A stretch of 64,000 bases of DNA from an uncultured Paracoccaceae bacterium (GTDB lineage: Bacteria > Pseudomonadota > Alphaproteobacteria > Rhodobacterales > Rhodobacteraceae): positions 186,001-250,000 of the forward strand of contig CALMJS010000016.1 in NCBI GenBank assembly GCA_937864535.1, read 5' to 3'. The notes beneath the pieces are model-generated. The model saw nothing but the letters and a program-made list of their open reading frames with translations, was not told the DNA's origin and did no database searches. The position numbers and the translations under genes were made by a program. Shown piece by piece: positions 38,191-46,427 of this stretch; the first letter of the stretch is position 1, and each line of letters starts with the position of its first letter.

Positions 38191-39567
38191 TCAGAAATTC
38201 TGTACAAAGCCGAGTTCCAGACCTGTTGTCGTGCGGTCAAAGCGGCTGACGTTGCTGTCGATGCTCTGGTGGCGCAGCGTCAGGGTCGGGCTGAACCCGC
38301 CGTAACGAAGTTCCGGCAGGCCAAGGCGTAGCGCCGCTTGCGCCCCGCGATCCTGTCGCCCACCGGGGACGGGAACCAGCACGGTATAATCGCTATAGTC
38401 CGCGCTAAAAAAACCGGCATCCGCGCCGATGGTAAAGGGGCCAAAAACAGTGGCCAAATCATAGGACGCGCTCAGGCTTTGCCCGGTTGATCGACGATTG
38501 GCGACGGTGCTGCCTGTGATGTGCGCGCTGGCCGACAGCCGCAGCACTCCTGGCAAGGCCCCGCCGATAGCATAGTCCAAACCAGTTTCGAACCGCAGTG
38601 TCTGATCGTCAAAATTTGTCTCAAGTCCCCGTTTCCAATCACTGAACGCCGATCCGCGCAGGGTCAGGTCCGGGGAGACTGCGCTGCGCTGGGTCAGCCC
38701 CAGTTGAACAGCGGTCTGATAGGGGGAACCCGCCACCCAAGTATGGCCAGCGGATGCCGACAGCGAGGTGCTGCGTGCTGGCTCTTGCCACGTCCACGCA
38801 GTGCCCAGTTCGGCCAGACCTTGGGCGAAATCCCTGCCTGTGACACCGGGGGCCTGTGCCTTGGCCGCATCGCCCAGCCAGACGGACTGGTGACTGAGGC
38901 GCGCGGTGATGGACCGGATCGGGGTTTGTCGATAGCTGGCCCGCAGGTCCGCCGCAGCAACCGTTCCCGCCAGCGCCTGTGCCGAGCCGTCCAGAATTCC
39001 GACCCAAGGGACGCCGTCGATGATGTTGTAGGCGGTTTCCGACCCGCCGTTGAGATTGTCAGAGCGGCCAATGTTGATCCGCGCCGTCAGGTGCAGCGGA
39101 TTGCGGGCCGCCAGCGCGCGATAGTCGTCGGCGTTGCGCCGGGCGGCCGCCGGACCGGGTGCAACCGTATCGGCCCGCCTCAGCCACCATTGCGCCAGCG
39201 TCAATCGGCCCGCCGTCTGTGCCGCCAAAGCGGCCAGCCGTGCGGCCTCGTAATGCTGGAGTTCGCCATCCGCCGATTGCCAAGCCCGGCGGGCATAGGG
39301 CAGGGCGTCCTCGCCTTGTGCGGTGGCGACAGAGGCCATGACCGAAAGGGCGGTGCTATCGGTCGGATCGACCTCCAGCAGGGCGCGGGCCAAAGCCTCG
39401 GCAACGGTCCAGTCCGATTGGAGCGCGGCCTGCCGGGCCAGCGCACGCCCCTGTGCCAAATCAATCGCGACGCTCTGCGCCTTGGCGACGGGGGTTAGCC
39501 CGATCGCCCAAGTGGCCAAAGCGCCGAGGATGGCCTTATGGATTGATCTGGTCACAAATTGCCGCAT
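38191..39567 (-). CDS. Surface lipoprotein assembly modifier (Slam)-like outer-membrane barrel
   Basis: 458 residues from the ATG at 39567. A signal peptide ends in AKAQS (residues 30-32). It is followed by TPR-like helices (~35-160: LARQAALQSDWTVAEALARA, ALPYARRAWQSADGELQHYE), then the segment ARRNADDYRALAARNPLHLT and a C-terminal beta-barrel of alternating strands, ending in GLELGFVQNF with a terminal Phe as expected for BAM substrates. This order (N-terminal TPR, DUF560-type barrel) is that of Slam proteins, which display lipoproteins on the cell surface. Its start overlaps by 32 bases the upstream TbpB-like lipoprotein gene, the probable client. Confidence 0.75.
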   Translation of the reverse strand: MRQFVTRSIHKAILGALATWAIGLTPVAKAQSVAIDLAQGRALARQAALQSDWTVAEALARALLEVDPTDSTALSVMASVATAQGEDALPYARRAWQSADGELQHYEAARLAALAAQTAGRLTLAQWWLRRADTVAPGPAAARRNADDYRALAARNPLHLTARINIGRSDNLNGGSETAYNIIDGVPWVGILDGSAQALAGTVAAADLRASYRQTPIRSITARLSHQSVWLGDAAKAQAPGVTGRDFAQGLAELGTAWTWQEPARSTSLSASAGHTWVAGSPYQTAVQLGLTQRSAVSPDLTLRGSAFSDWKRGLETNFDDQTLRFETGLDYAIGGALPGVLRLSASAHITGSTVANRRSTGQSLSASYDLATVFGPFTIGADAGFFSADYSDYTVLVPVPGGRQDRGAQAALRLGLPELRYGGFSPTLTLRHQSIDSNVSRFDRTTTGLELGFVQNF

Positions 39568-40525
39568 CGCCCGGTTGCCCGCATTGGACAAGGACGAAAA
39601 TCCCGTATTCCGCTTCGCCGTCGCGGGTGGGCAGGAACCCGTCCGAGTAGATCGCCCCCGCGACGCCGGTCGCATCGGTTCCGCCAAACACACCGGCATA
39701 TGACCCGATCGCGTTCAGGTCCTGGGTTTCGATATCCCCTAGGAATTCGCCGGTGTCAGAGATGTCGGTATGGGTCAAAATCAGGCGCGGCAGGTACAAC
39801 AGGCCGGTAGAGCTATCCAGTTCGGTTTGCGATTCCGTGACCAGCGCGGCGGGCGCATTGACCCATTCGCGGTGGTAGACCGCCCCGTTGACCAGCATAT
39901 CGCCAAAATCGACGTTCAGGAAAATCTCGCCTTTGATGATCGCGGATTGCGCGGGATAGAGGCTGTCATCGACCCCCGCCGACACAGGTAACAACTGATC
40001 GCCGGTTGCGTCGATATTGGTCAGACCGACATAGGTGCCCGCATAGCTGACCAGACCGTTATCCACCGAAACCAGCCCGCCAAACGGATTGCTGAACGGC
40101 TCTAGCGCGATGAAATCTGTCCCGGAATAGAACCGGTTGAATTGACCGCCGTCCGAAACCGTGATCCCCCGAGAGACCCCGTCTGGCGTCACCGCGACAA
40201 AGGCGGTAAAGTGCCGGTCCAGTTGGTCGTCCTGATAGGTGTACGCGATATAGCCGTCCTGATCGAGGGCGGGGGTGCGCACATAGGCGACCAGCGGGTA
40301 ATCCTCGTCGCTGCGGTCCAGCGCGGCGAGATCGATCAACAACTGTCCAGTGGCTTGGTTGTAGGACACCGCCTGAACATTGTTCGAAAACTCGCTAAAG
40401 TCCGTCGTGTTATCAGGATCGGTTCCGGTTCCCGTTCCGGCATCGACCGGTGAAAACGGGTTGGTGCCGTCCATACACCCTGCCAATAGCAGTGCGGTCA
40501 TCAGCGCGGAAAATGGCCGGATCAT
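39536..40525 (-). CDS. Lipoprotein with a TbpB-like barrel domain (probable Slam client)
   Basis: 329 residues from the ATG at 40525 (weak ribosome site). The lipobox LLLAGC (residues 12-17) makes C17 the lipidation site. A low-complexity linker (TGTGTDPDNT) follows, then a strand-rich body. The C-terminal part (~150-320) shows VSYAGTYVGLTN, VDFGDMLVNGAVYHRE, TGEFLGDIE and GSYAGVFGGTDATGVAGAI, a run typical of the eight-stranded handle barrel of TbpB-like lipoproteins. Ligand unknown. It is followed and overlapped by the Slam-like gene. It is divergent from thyX. Confidence 0.65.
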   Translation of the reverse strand: MIRPFSALMTALLLAGCMDGTNPFSPVDAGTGTGTDPDNTTDFSEFSNNVQAVSYNQATGQLLIDLAALDRSDEDYPLVAYVRTPALDQDGYIAYTYQDDQLDRHFTAFVAVTPDGVSRGITVSDGGQFNRFYSGTDFIALEPFSNPFGGLVSVDNGLVSYAGTYVGLTNIDATGDQLLPVSAGVDDSLYPAQSAIIKGEIFLNVDFGDMLVNGAVYHREWVNAPAALVTESQTELDSSTGLLYLPRLILTHTDISDTGEFLGDIETQDLNAIGSYAGVFGGTDATGVAGAIYSDGFLPTRDGEAEYGIFVLVQCGQPGDAAICDQINP

Positions 40526-40670
40526 CGCTATCACTTTCAGAATATCTGCCCCAACTTTTGACCCAGAGGTGTCATGCAACCGGCGGCGGTGTCAACATTT
40601 CATCTATCAATGGATTATTTGCCACCGGCGGAGTTGTTCCGCGGCAACCACGTCATCTGTGGGTTTTGCA

Positions 40671-40697
40671 GGACCACAGACCTAGATATAGTGGTCC
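40671..40697. promoter_or_regulatory. Dyad over the thyX promoter region
   Basis: GGACCAC (40671-40677) and GTGGTCC (40691-40697) flank TATAGT-like sequence, with TTGCAG just upstream; the start codon of thyX is 23 bases on. It may be an operator or part of the promoter. I tested NrdR-box likeness and it fits poorly. Confidence 0.35.
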
Positions 40698-40719
40698 CGA
40701 GTCAGTGTAGGAGAGCAAG

Positions 40720-41637
40720 ATGCCCATTACCCCCGAACAGCAGGCCGAAGTGGCCGAACTGCGCGCCCAGACCCGCCCGACGCTGCGTGCGGTGTCCGAG
40801 GGGATGGAAGAGCATCTATACACGATCAAGCCGGTTCTGGATCACGGCTTTGTCCGGGTGATCGACTATATGGGCGACGATGCCGCGATCTGTCAGGCCG
40901 CCCGCGTATCGTATGGGCGCGGGACCAAGTCTGTGCAAAACGACGAGGGGCTCATTCGCTATCTGATGCGCCACTGGCATTCGACCCCCTTTGAAATGTG
41001 CGAGATCAAACTGCACGTCAAATTGCCGGTCTTTGTCGCACGGCAATGGATCCGCCATCGCACCGCCAATGTGAACGAATATTCCGCCCGTTATTCGATC
41101 CTCGACCGCGAATTCTACATTCCGCAGCCCGAGATGCTGGCCGCGCAGTCCACCATCAATAATCAGGGTCGCGGCGAGGCCTTGACCGGTGAAGAGGCCG
41201 CGCGGGTTCTGGAGTATCTCAAGGCCGATAGCGCCCGCGCCTATGATCACTACGAAGACATGATCAGTCAGGACGGCCAACAGGGGCTGGCGCGGGAATT
41301 GGCGCGGATGAACCTGCCCGCCAACATCTATACCCAGTGGTACTGGAAGGTGGACCTGCACAACCTGTTCCACTTCCTGCGCCTGCGCGCCGATAGTCAC
41401 GCGCAGTATGAGATCCGTGTCTACGCCGAAGAGATCTGCAGAATCGTTGCCGACTGGGTTCCGGCTGCCTATCGCGCCTTTGAAGATTACCGCATGGGCG
41501 GTGCGACTCTGTCCGGTAAAGCGCTGAATTGTCTGCGCCGGATGCTCGGTGGAGAGGCCGTTACTCAGGAAACCAGTGGAATGAGCGCTGGCGAATGGCG
41601 GGAATTCCAGACCATTCTAGAAAACTCGTCCGATTAG
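40720..41637 (+). CDS. thyX: FAD-dependent thymidylate synthase ThyX
   Basis: The 305-residue flavin-dependent thymidylate synthase makes dTMP from dUMP with methylenetetrahydrofolate, FAD and NADPH. The signature RHR-x7-S is R112-H-R and S122 in [16 protein letters not shown]. The enzyme is a tetramer in the cytoplasm. Its presence suggests that thyA may be missing or redundant in this genome (not checkable here). TAGGAGA precedes the ATG. The divergent neighbour is the TbpB-like lipoprotein. Confidence 0.92.
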   Translation: MPITPEQQAEVAELRAQTRPTLRAVSEGMEEHLYTIKPVLDHGFVRVIDYMGDDAAICQAARVSYGRGTKSVQNDEGLIRYLMRHWHSTPFEMCEIKLHVKLPVFVARQWIRHRTANVNEYSARYSILDREFYIPQPEMLAAQSTINNQGRGEALTGEEAARVLEYLKADSARAYDHYEDMISQDGQQGLARELARMNLPANIYTQWYWKVDLHNLFHFLRLRADSHAQYEIRVYAEEICRIVADWVPAAYRAFEDYRMGGATLSGKALNCLRRMLGGEAVTQETSGMSAGEWREFQTILENSSD

Positions 41638-41668
41638 ACTTGATTTCCCCAAGAACTTGATTAATTAG

Positions 41669-41690
41669 CTCCTAAAGCACGCTTTGGGAG
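41669..41690 (+). promoter_or_regulatory. Hairpin covering the ribosome site of the first BLUF gene
   Basis: CTCCTAAAG (41669-41677) can pair with CTTTGGGAG (41682-41690) over a CACG loop. The right arm contains the GGGAG Shine-Dalgarno sequence 10 bases before the ATG at 41701. It may reduce initiation until opened, for example by temperature or ribosome reads; this is only inferred. Confidence 0.4.
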
Positions 41691-41700
41691 ACTGGAAACT

Positions 41701-42159
41701 ATGTCGGAAACGTTTCGGCTGATTTACGTGAGCACCGCGGCGGCGGGGCTGACCGTTGAGTCGGTCGCCGATATTCTGGCCCGATCTGTCCAGTCAAATC
41801 GCAGAAATGCGATAACGGGCATGCTGCTGTTCGAGGGTAACCAGTTCTGGGAATGCCTTGAAGGGGCCGAGGCCGAGGTCATGGCCACCTATCACCGGAT
41901 CAAGCGGGACGCCCGTCACTTCGACCTTCAGTTGTTGTCGACCGGAACAGATACCAAGCGGAAATTCCCGAAATTCGCGCTCGGGTTTACCTCGCTTCAC
42001 GAGTTGCCGACCGCGGCAGACGGACAGGTTGTCCAGCATAAGGCGATCGGAGCCGCCTTTCGCGGTGTAAAAGCTGCCTCCTCCAAACTCGTCGAGGACT
42101 TCGGTGACGGCGGTCCTCTTGAAAGGTTCGTCTCGGGGACGCGCAAGACTTTACATTGA
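41701..42159 (+). CDS. BLUF-domain flavoprotein with Glu at the photoactive Gln position
   Basis: 152 residues. The BLUF domain (1-100) has the flavin-stacking Tyr at Y9 (LIYVS) and the conserved Asn at N33 (QSNRRNAITG). The spacing Tyr-Asn 24 and Asn-Gln 18, identical to AppA (Y21, N45, Q63), puts Glu51 (FWECLEG) where the photocycle Gln should be. The W104/M106 positions are F92 and L94. So the domain should bind FAD but may not cycle normally. No output domain follows; it is a short stand-alone BLUF. The next gene is a BLUF paralogue with the Gln intact. Confidence 0.83.
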   Translation: MSETFRLIYVSTAAAGLTVESVADILARSVQSNRRNAITGMLLFEGNQFWECLEGAEAEVMATYHRIKRDARHFDLQLLSTGTDTKRKFPKFALGFTSLHELPTAADGQVVQHKAIGAAFRGVKAASSKLVEDFGDGGPLERFVSGTRKTLH

Positions 42160-42230
42160 CTATGCGAAAGCTGTTAAACTCCTGAAATTACGTGCCGTTT
42201 ATTGATCAAAGATCGAGCAAAGGGAACGAC

Positions 42231-42695
42231 ATGGTTAGCAGGGTGATCTACACCAGCATTTCGGCGCAGGAATTGTCACAACAGGACGTGCTGAATATCC
42301 TTACGAAAGCTGTTGAAAGGAACGCAGAGCGGTCCGTGACAGGTATGCTGATATACGATCAGGGGAGCTTCTGGCAGGCGCTCGAGGGGTCGCATATCGA
42401 CGTGATGGACGCCTATGACCGCATCGCGACCGACCCGCGCCATCATGATGTGACGCTGCTGAGCATCGAAGAGAACGTGCAGCGCATGTTCCCCAAATTC
42501 AGCATGGGATTCCCGGGCTTCCTCACAGAAACCACAGAAGGCGCGTCGACGATCGCCGAGCTTTTGGCGCAGATCATCGCCGAGGATGCTGATCGGCGGA
42601 AAAACGTTGCAGCCAACCGTGACCTTCTGGATGGCTTTGCCTCGAATGGCGAGTGGAGTGACCTGCTGAGAGAAGGAAACGAAGAGCGCCGGTAA
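42231..42695 (+). CDS. BLUF-domain blue-light sensor protein (canonical residues)
   Basis: 154 residues from the ATG at 42231 (AAAGGGAACG ahead; GTG at 42192 is less likely). Y7, N31 and Q49 occupy the expected Tyr, Asn and Gln positions with spacing 24 and 18, and M92 is the Met after the Trp/Phe at 90. Hence it should be a photoactive FAD-binding blue-light receptor. There is no output domain, so it may act through a partner. It lies 72 bases downstream of the other BLUF gene, a probable duplication. Confidence 0.85.
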   Translation: MVSRVIYTSISAQELSQQDVLNILTKAVERNAERSVTGMLIYDQGSFWQALEGSHIDVMDAYDRIATDPRHHDVTLLSIEENVQRMFPKFSMGFPGFLTETTEGASTIAELLAQIIAEDADRRKNVAANRDLLDGFASNGEWSDLLREGNEERR

Positions 42696-42705
42696 CGCCG
42701 GCGCT
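42685..42705. terminator. Hairpin between BLUF and cold-shock genes
   Basis: AGCGCCGG-TAACG-CCGGCGCT, 8-bp stem, with the second BLUF stop codon in its loop and the convergent cold-shock stop (42712) just past it. Probable shared terminator. Confidence 0.45.
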
Positions 42706-42711
42706 GTCCTG

Positions 42712-42918
42712 TCACAGTTTTTGCAGGTTGCTGGCCATCTGGCGGCCGTCGCGTCCCTCGATCATGTCAAAAGATATTTTCTGGTTGTCGGCCAGTCCGG
42801 TCATGCCGGACCGCTCAACGGCTGAAATGTGTACAAACACGTCCTTGCCACCGCCGTCGGGGGCAATGAAACCGTAGCCTTTGGTCGTGTTGAACCATTT
42901 TACAGTGCCGGTGGGCAT
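42712..42918 (-). CDS. Cold-shock-domain protein
   Basis: 68 residues from the ATG at 42918 (AAAGGAG before it). It shows RNP1 KGYGFIAPD (13-21) and RNP2 DVFVHISAVE (26-35), the nucleic-acid-binding strands of the OB fold. It acts as an RNA chaperone or single-stranded nucleic acid binder in the cytoplasm. The longer open frame upstream is not used. It is convergent with the second BLUF gene. Confidence 0.9.
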   Translation of the reverse strand: MPTGTVKWFNTTKGYGFIAPDGGGKDVFVHISAVERSGMTGLADNQKISFDMIEGRDGRQMASNLQKL

Positions 42919-43088
42919 CAATGAACTCCTTTGTCCTTTCTGTCCGCCGCAGTGCTGGGGCGGTCCTTGGTCGGGTTGGCGGTGATTGCCGGAACCCACG
43001 ATCAAAGAGTAACACGATTCCAAAAAAGACAAATGACAACCTTGCCTTGCGGTGTGTTTCCCGAAAAAATGCCGAAAGAGGAGGCGAG

Positions 43089-43424
43089 ATGAAGGTCTTC
43101 GCGTTAAAGTCCTGCGACACCTGTCGCAAGGCACTGAAAGAATTGGCCGCCGCTGGCTATGACTTGCAGGTGGTGGATCTGCGTGCAGACGGGGTTTCCG
43201 CCCAAGAGATCGCGCAGTTCATCGCAGAGTTTGGCGAAAAGGCATTGAACAAGGCCTCGACGACGTGGCGCGGCCTGCCCGAGGATCAAGAGTCCCGGCC
43301 AATCGCCGATCTGTTGGCCGACCATCCGACGCTGTTAAAGCGGCCGGTCATCGAACAGGGCGGGGTCTGGTATCAGGGCTGGACCCCTGCGGTCCGGGCG
43401 GCACTGATCGGGACGCCGAAATGA
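43089..43424 (+). CDS. ArsC/Spx-family reductase-like protein
   Basis: 111 residues from the ATG at 43089 (AGAGGAGGCGAG before it). The N-terminal redox motif is CDTC (SCDTCRKA, residues 9-12), followed by an all-alpha/beta thioredoxin-like core ending in RPVIEQGGVWYQGWTP. It is related to the YffB/Spx subgroup of ArsC proteins, which may act as glutaredoxin-dependent reductases, rather than to true arsenate reductases with ars genes. It ends in a shared terminator with thrS. Confidence 0.75.
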   Translation: MKVFALKSCDTCRKALKELAAAGYDLQVVDLRADGVSAQEIAQFIAEFGEKALNKASTTWRGLPEDQESRPIADLLADHPTLLKRPVIEQGGVWYQGWTPAVRAALIGTPK

Positions 43425-43451
43425 AAACGGCGGGGTGAGGCCCCGCCGTTT
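43425..43451. terminator. Shared bidirectional terminator
   Basis: AAACGGCGGGG-TGAGG-CCCCGCCGTTT, an 11-bp stem flanked by A and T residues. It is suited to stop both the ArsC-like transcript and the convergent thrS transcript. Confidence 0.8.
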
Positions 43452-43464
43452 CGCTTATCTATAT

Positions 43465-45411
43465 TTACCGCAGATCGGGCGGCGTTGCTTCGGCCACCAA
43501 TTCGGCGATGATATCCTCATAGGTGCGGGTCGAGGTCTGGTTTTCGCCCAGACGACGCACCGATACAGTGCGCTCTTCGACTTCGCGTGCGCCGATGGCC
43601 AGAATGACCGGCACCTTGCCAAGGCTGTGTTCGCGGATCTTGTAGTTGATCTTTTCGTTGCGGATGTCGCATTCGGCGCGAACCCCGGCGAGGTTCAGTT
43701 TTTCAACGATTTCAGCCACATAATCATCGGCATCCGACACGATCGACGCGACGACCACCTGACGCGGAGCCAGCCAGAACGGCAGTTTGCCAGCATGTTC
43801 CTCGATCAGGATACCGATAAAGCGCTCGAACGACCCCAGCACAGCGCGGTGCAGCATGACGGGGCGGTGCTTTGCGCCGTCCTGACCGATATAGACCGCG
43901 TCCAGACGTTCCGGCAGGTTCGGGTCCACCTGCAGCGTGCCGCACTGCCAGTCCCGACCAATGGCGTCGGTCAGCACGAATTCCAGCTTGGGCCCGTAGA
44001 ATGCGCCTTCGCCCGGCTGGAGCTCGAACTCATAGCCAGCAGCCTTGCAGGCATCGCCCAGCGCGGCCTCGACACGATCCCAGCTTTCCTCGGTGCCGAC
44101 CCGCTTTTCCGGGCGGGTGGAGAGCTTGATCTTCCAGTTGCTAAAGCCGAGATCGGCGTAAATCTTGGCCAAGAAGTTGATGAATTTCTTGGTTTCCGAT
44201 TCAATCTGGTCATCCGTGCAGAAGATATGCGCATCGTCCTGCGTAAAGCCGCGCACACGCATGATCCCGTGCAGCGCACCCGAGGGTTCATAGCGGTTGC
44301 ACGACCCGAACTCGGCCATGCGCAGCGGCAGTTCGCGGTAGGATTTCAGACCGTGGTTGAACACCTGAACGTGGCAGGGACAGTTCATCGGCTTGAGCGC
44401 GTTCACCGTCTTTTCGCGGGCGTGGTCTTCGTCCACTTCCACGATGAACATGTTTTCCTGATAGTTCTCCCAGTGGCCAGAGGCCTCCCACAGCTTGCGG
44501 TTCACGACCTGCGGCGTGTTCACCTCGACATAGCCGTCACGGCGCTGCTGCCGGCGCATATAGTCCTGCAGCGTGGTGTAGATGGTCCAGCCGTTCGGAT
44601 GCCAGAACACCTGACCCGGGGCCTCTTCCTGCATGTGGAACAGGTCCATTTCCTTGCCCAGCTTGCGGTGGTCGCGTTTGGCCGCCTCTTCCATCATGGT
44701 TTCCCATGCCTTCAGATCCTGACGGTTCTTGAACGCCACGCCGTAAATCCGCTGCAACATCGGACGGGTGCTGTCGCCAAGGAAATAGGCCCCGGCCACA
44801 TGGGTCAGCTTGAACGCATCGGCGGGGACCTGACCGGTGTTTTGCAGGTGCGGCCCCTTGCACAGGTCCTGCCAGCTGCCGTGCCAGTACATGCGAATGT
44901 CCTGATCCTCGGGGATGCGGTTGACCAGTTCGACCTTGTAGGGCTCGTTCGCGTCCTCGTAGAACTTGATGGCGTCAGTGCGCGACCAGACTTCGGTTTT
45001 CACGGCCTCACGGGCGTTGATGATCTCTTTCATCTTCGCCTCGATGGCACCCAGATCGTCCGGCGTGAAGGGCTCGGTGCGGTCGAAATCGTAAAACCAG
45101 CCTTTGTCACGCACCGGCCCGATCGTTACCTTGACGTCCGGCCACAGCTCTTGCACGGCGCGGGCCATGATATGGGCCAGATCGTGACGGATCAGTTCCA
45201 GCGCCTGTTCGTCATCCTGCATGGTGTGGATGGCGATTTTGGCGTCCGCGTTGATCGGCCACTGCATGTCCCAGTGTTCGCCGTTGACAGAGGCGGAGAT
45301 GGCCTTCTTGGCCAGCGAGGTGGCAATCGATGCCGCCACTTCGGCCGGGGTCACGCCCACCGCATAGTCACGCGAATTGCCATCAGGAAATGTAAGGGAA
45401 ATCTGGCTCAT
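43465..45411 (-). CDS. thrS: Threonine-tRNA ligase
   Basis: The 648-residue class II synthetase has a TGS and editing region (~1-230), a catalytic core with motif 2 ([14 protein letters not shown]), the zinc-site Cys in PMNCPCH and motif 3 ([20 protein letters not shown]-like region with [13 protein letters not shown]), and a C-terminal anticodon domain. I chose the ATG at 45411 because it follows GAGGAGA; a start ten codons upstream lacks this. It charges tRNA-Thr. Antisense shadow frames are very long here. Confidence 0.93.
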   Translation of the reverse strand: MSQISLTFPDGNSRDYAVGVTPAEVAASIATSLAKKAISASVNGEHWDMQWPINADAKIAIHTMQDDEQALELIRHDLAHIMARAVQELWPDVKVTIGPVRDKGWFYDFDRTEPFTPDDLGAIEAKMKEIINAREAVKTEVWSRTDAIKFYEDANEPYKVELVNRIPEDQDIRMYWHGSWQDLCKGPHLQNTGQVPADAFKLTHVAGAYFLGDSTRPMLQRIYGVAFKNRQDLKAWETMMEEAAKRDHRKLGKEMDLFHMQEEAPGQVFWHPNGWTIYTTLQDYMRRQQRRDGYVEVNTPQVVNRKLWEASGHWENYQENMFIVEVDEDHAREKTVNALKPMNCPCHVQVFNHGLKSYRELPLRMAEFGSCNRYEPSGALHGIMRVRGFTQDDAHIFCTDDQIESETKKFINFLAKIYADLGFSNWKIKLSTRPEKRVGTEESWDRVEAALGDACKAAGYEFELQPGEGAFYGPKLEFVLTDAIGRDWQCGTLQVDPNLPERLDAVYIGQDGAKHRPVMLHRAVLGSFERFIGILIEEHAGKLPFWLAPRQVVVASIVSDADDYVAEIVEKLNLAGVRAECDIRNEKINYKIREHSLGKVPVILAIGAREVEERTVSVRRLGENQTSTRTYEDIIAELVAEATPPDLR

Positions 45412-45568
45412 TGGCCGTCTCCTCGTCGGTTTGGCGCCCACGGAACGCCCGGTTGCGGGTTATATGTCTGCCCGTTGTTTGGTCGCGAATGCTGCCATCG
45501 TCAAGCCCGCAGTCTTGCCTTTCCGCCCATCGGCGGCGAATGTGGCCGCAAAATCGAAAGGACCGGCC

Positions 45569-46315
45569 ATGCACGAAACCCTCCTCACCGCCCAGGGCCG
45601 CCATCTGGCCTTTCACCGGACGGATGGCGCTGCGCCCTATGTGGTCTTTTGCGGCGGCCTCAAATCCGACATGGAGGGCACCAAGGCGCTAGCCCTTGAA
45701 ACCTGGGCCAAGGCGAATGGCCGCGGGTTCATCCGCTTTGATTATTCCGGCCATGGGATCAGTTCCGGCGACTTTACCGACGGCTGCATCGGCGACTGGT
45801 TCGAGGACGCCAGCGCGATCATCGACATGCTTCCTGGCCCGGTTGTACTGGTCGGCTCGTCGATGGGGGGCTGGGTCTCGCTGCTGCTCTCGCGCGAAAA
45901 AACCGACCGTGTGGCCGGGCTCGTCACCATTGCCGGTGCGCCCGATTTCACCGAGGACGGCTATTGGCAGAGCTTTACCCCAGAGCAAAAGCAGCAGCTA
46001 GCGACCCAAGGGTACGTCGAAATCCCCAATGACTACGTCGAACCCTATATCATCACCCGCCGCCTGATCGAGGACGGGCGCAGCCGCCTGATCCTGCGCA
46101 GCCCGTTGGCCCTGCCGTTTCCGGTCCGCATTCTGCAGGGCAGCGCCGACACGGTCGTCACGCAGGACGTCGCCGAACGTCTCTTTGCCCATATCGAGGG
46201 CGAGGATATACAGTTGACCATCGTCAAGGGCGCCGACCACCGCTTTAGCGATGAGGCCTGTCTTGCCCTCATCCAGACCAGCGTCGAACAGGTGATCCGC
46301 TGCGCCGAGGTGTGA
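45569..46315 (+). CDS. Alpha/beta hydrolase
   Basis: 248 residues from the ATG at 45569 (AAAGGA ahead). The nucleophile elbow is GSSMGG with S98; the His is in ADHRFSD near the C-terminus and the Asp is likely in QGSADTVV. It may be an esterase or thioesterase of the type near PHA genes; substrate unknown. It is followed by a terminator and an interspersed repeat. It is divergent from thrS. Confidence 0.8.
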   Translation: MHETLLTAQGRHLAFHRTDGAAPYVVFCGGLKSDMEGTKALALETWAKANGRGFIRFDYSGHGISSGDFTDGCIGDWFEDASAIIDMLPGPVVLVGSSMGGWVSLLLSREKTDRVAGLVTIAGAPDFTEDGYWQSFTPEQKQQLATQGYVEIPNDYVEPYIITRRLIEDGRSRLILRSPLALPFPVRILQGSADTVVTQDVAERLFAHIEGEDIQLTIVKGADHRFSDEACLALIQTSVEQVIRCAEV

Positions 46316-46333
46316 AATCCACACAGGCAACGA

Positions 46334-46427
46334 AAAACGGCCCCGTCGCCGGAGCCGTTTTCATCTTTCCCAAAATACCTCGGGGGTGAGGCCCCGCAGG
46401 GGCCGAGGGGGCAGAGCCCCCCGCCTT
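46334..46427. repeat. Terminator and interspersed repeat, copy 4
   Basis: AAAACGGC ... GCCGTTTT (46334-46361) acts as a terminator for the hydrolase gene. It runs into TCATCTTTCCCAAAATACCT and CGGGGG, then a GC hairpin and GGGGGCAGAGCCCCCC. The part order is the same as in copy 2 (11514). Confidence 0.65.

Noticed and set aside
40671-40697. NrdR box at thyX
   Set aside because: Needs a tighter ACACTATATAT-like palindrome; the dyad differs and the arms are GGACCAC/GTGGTCC.
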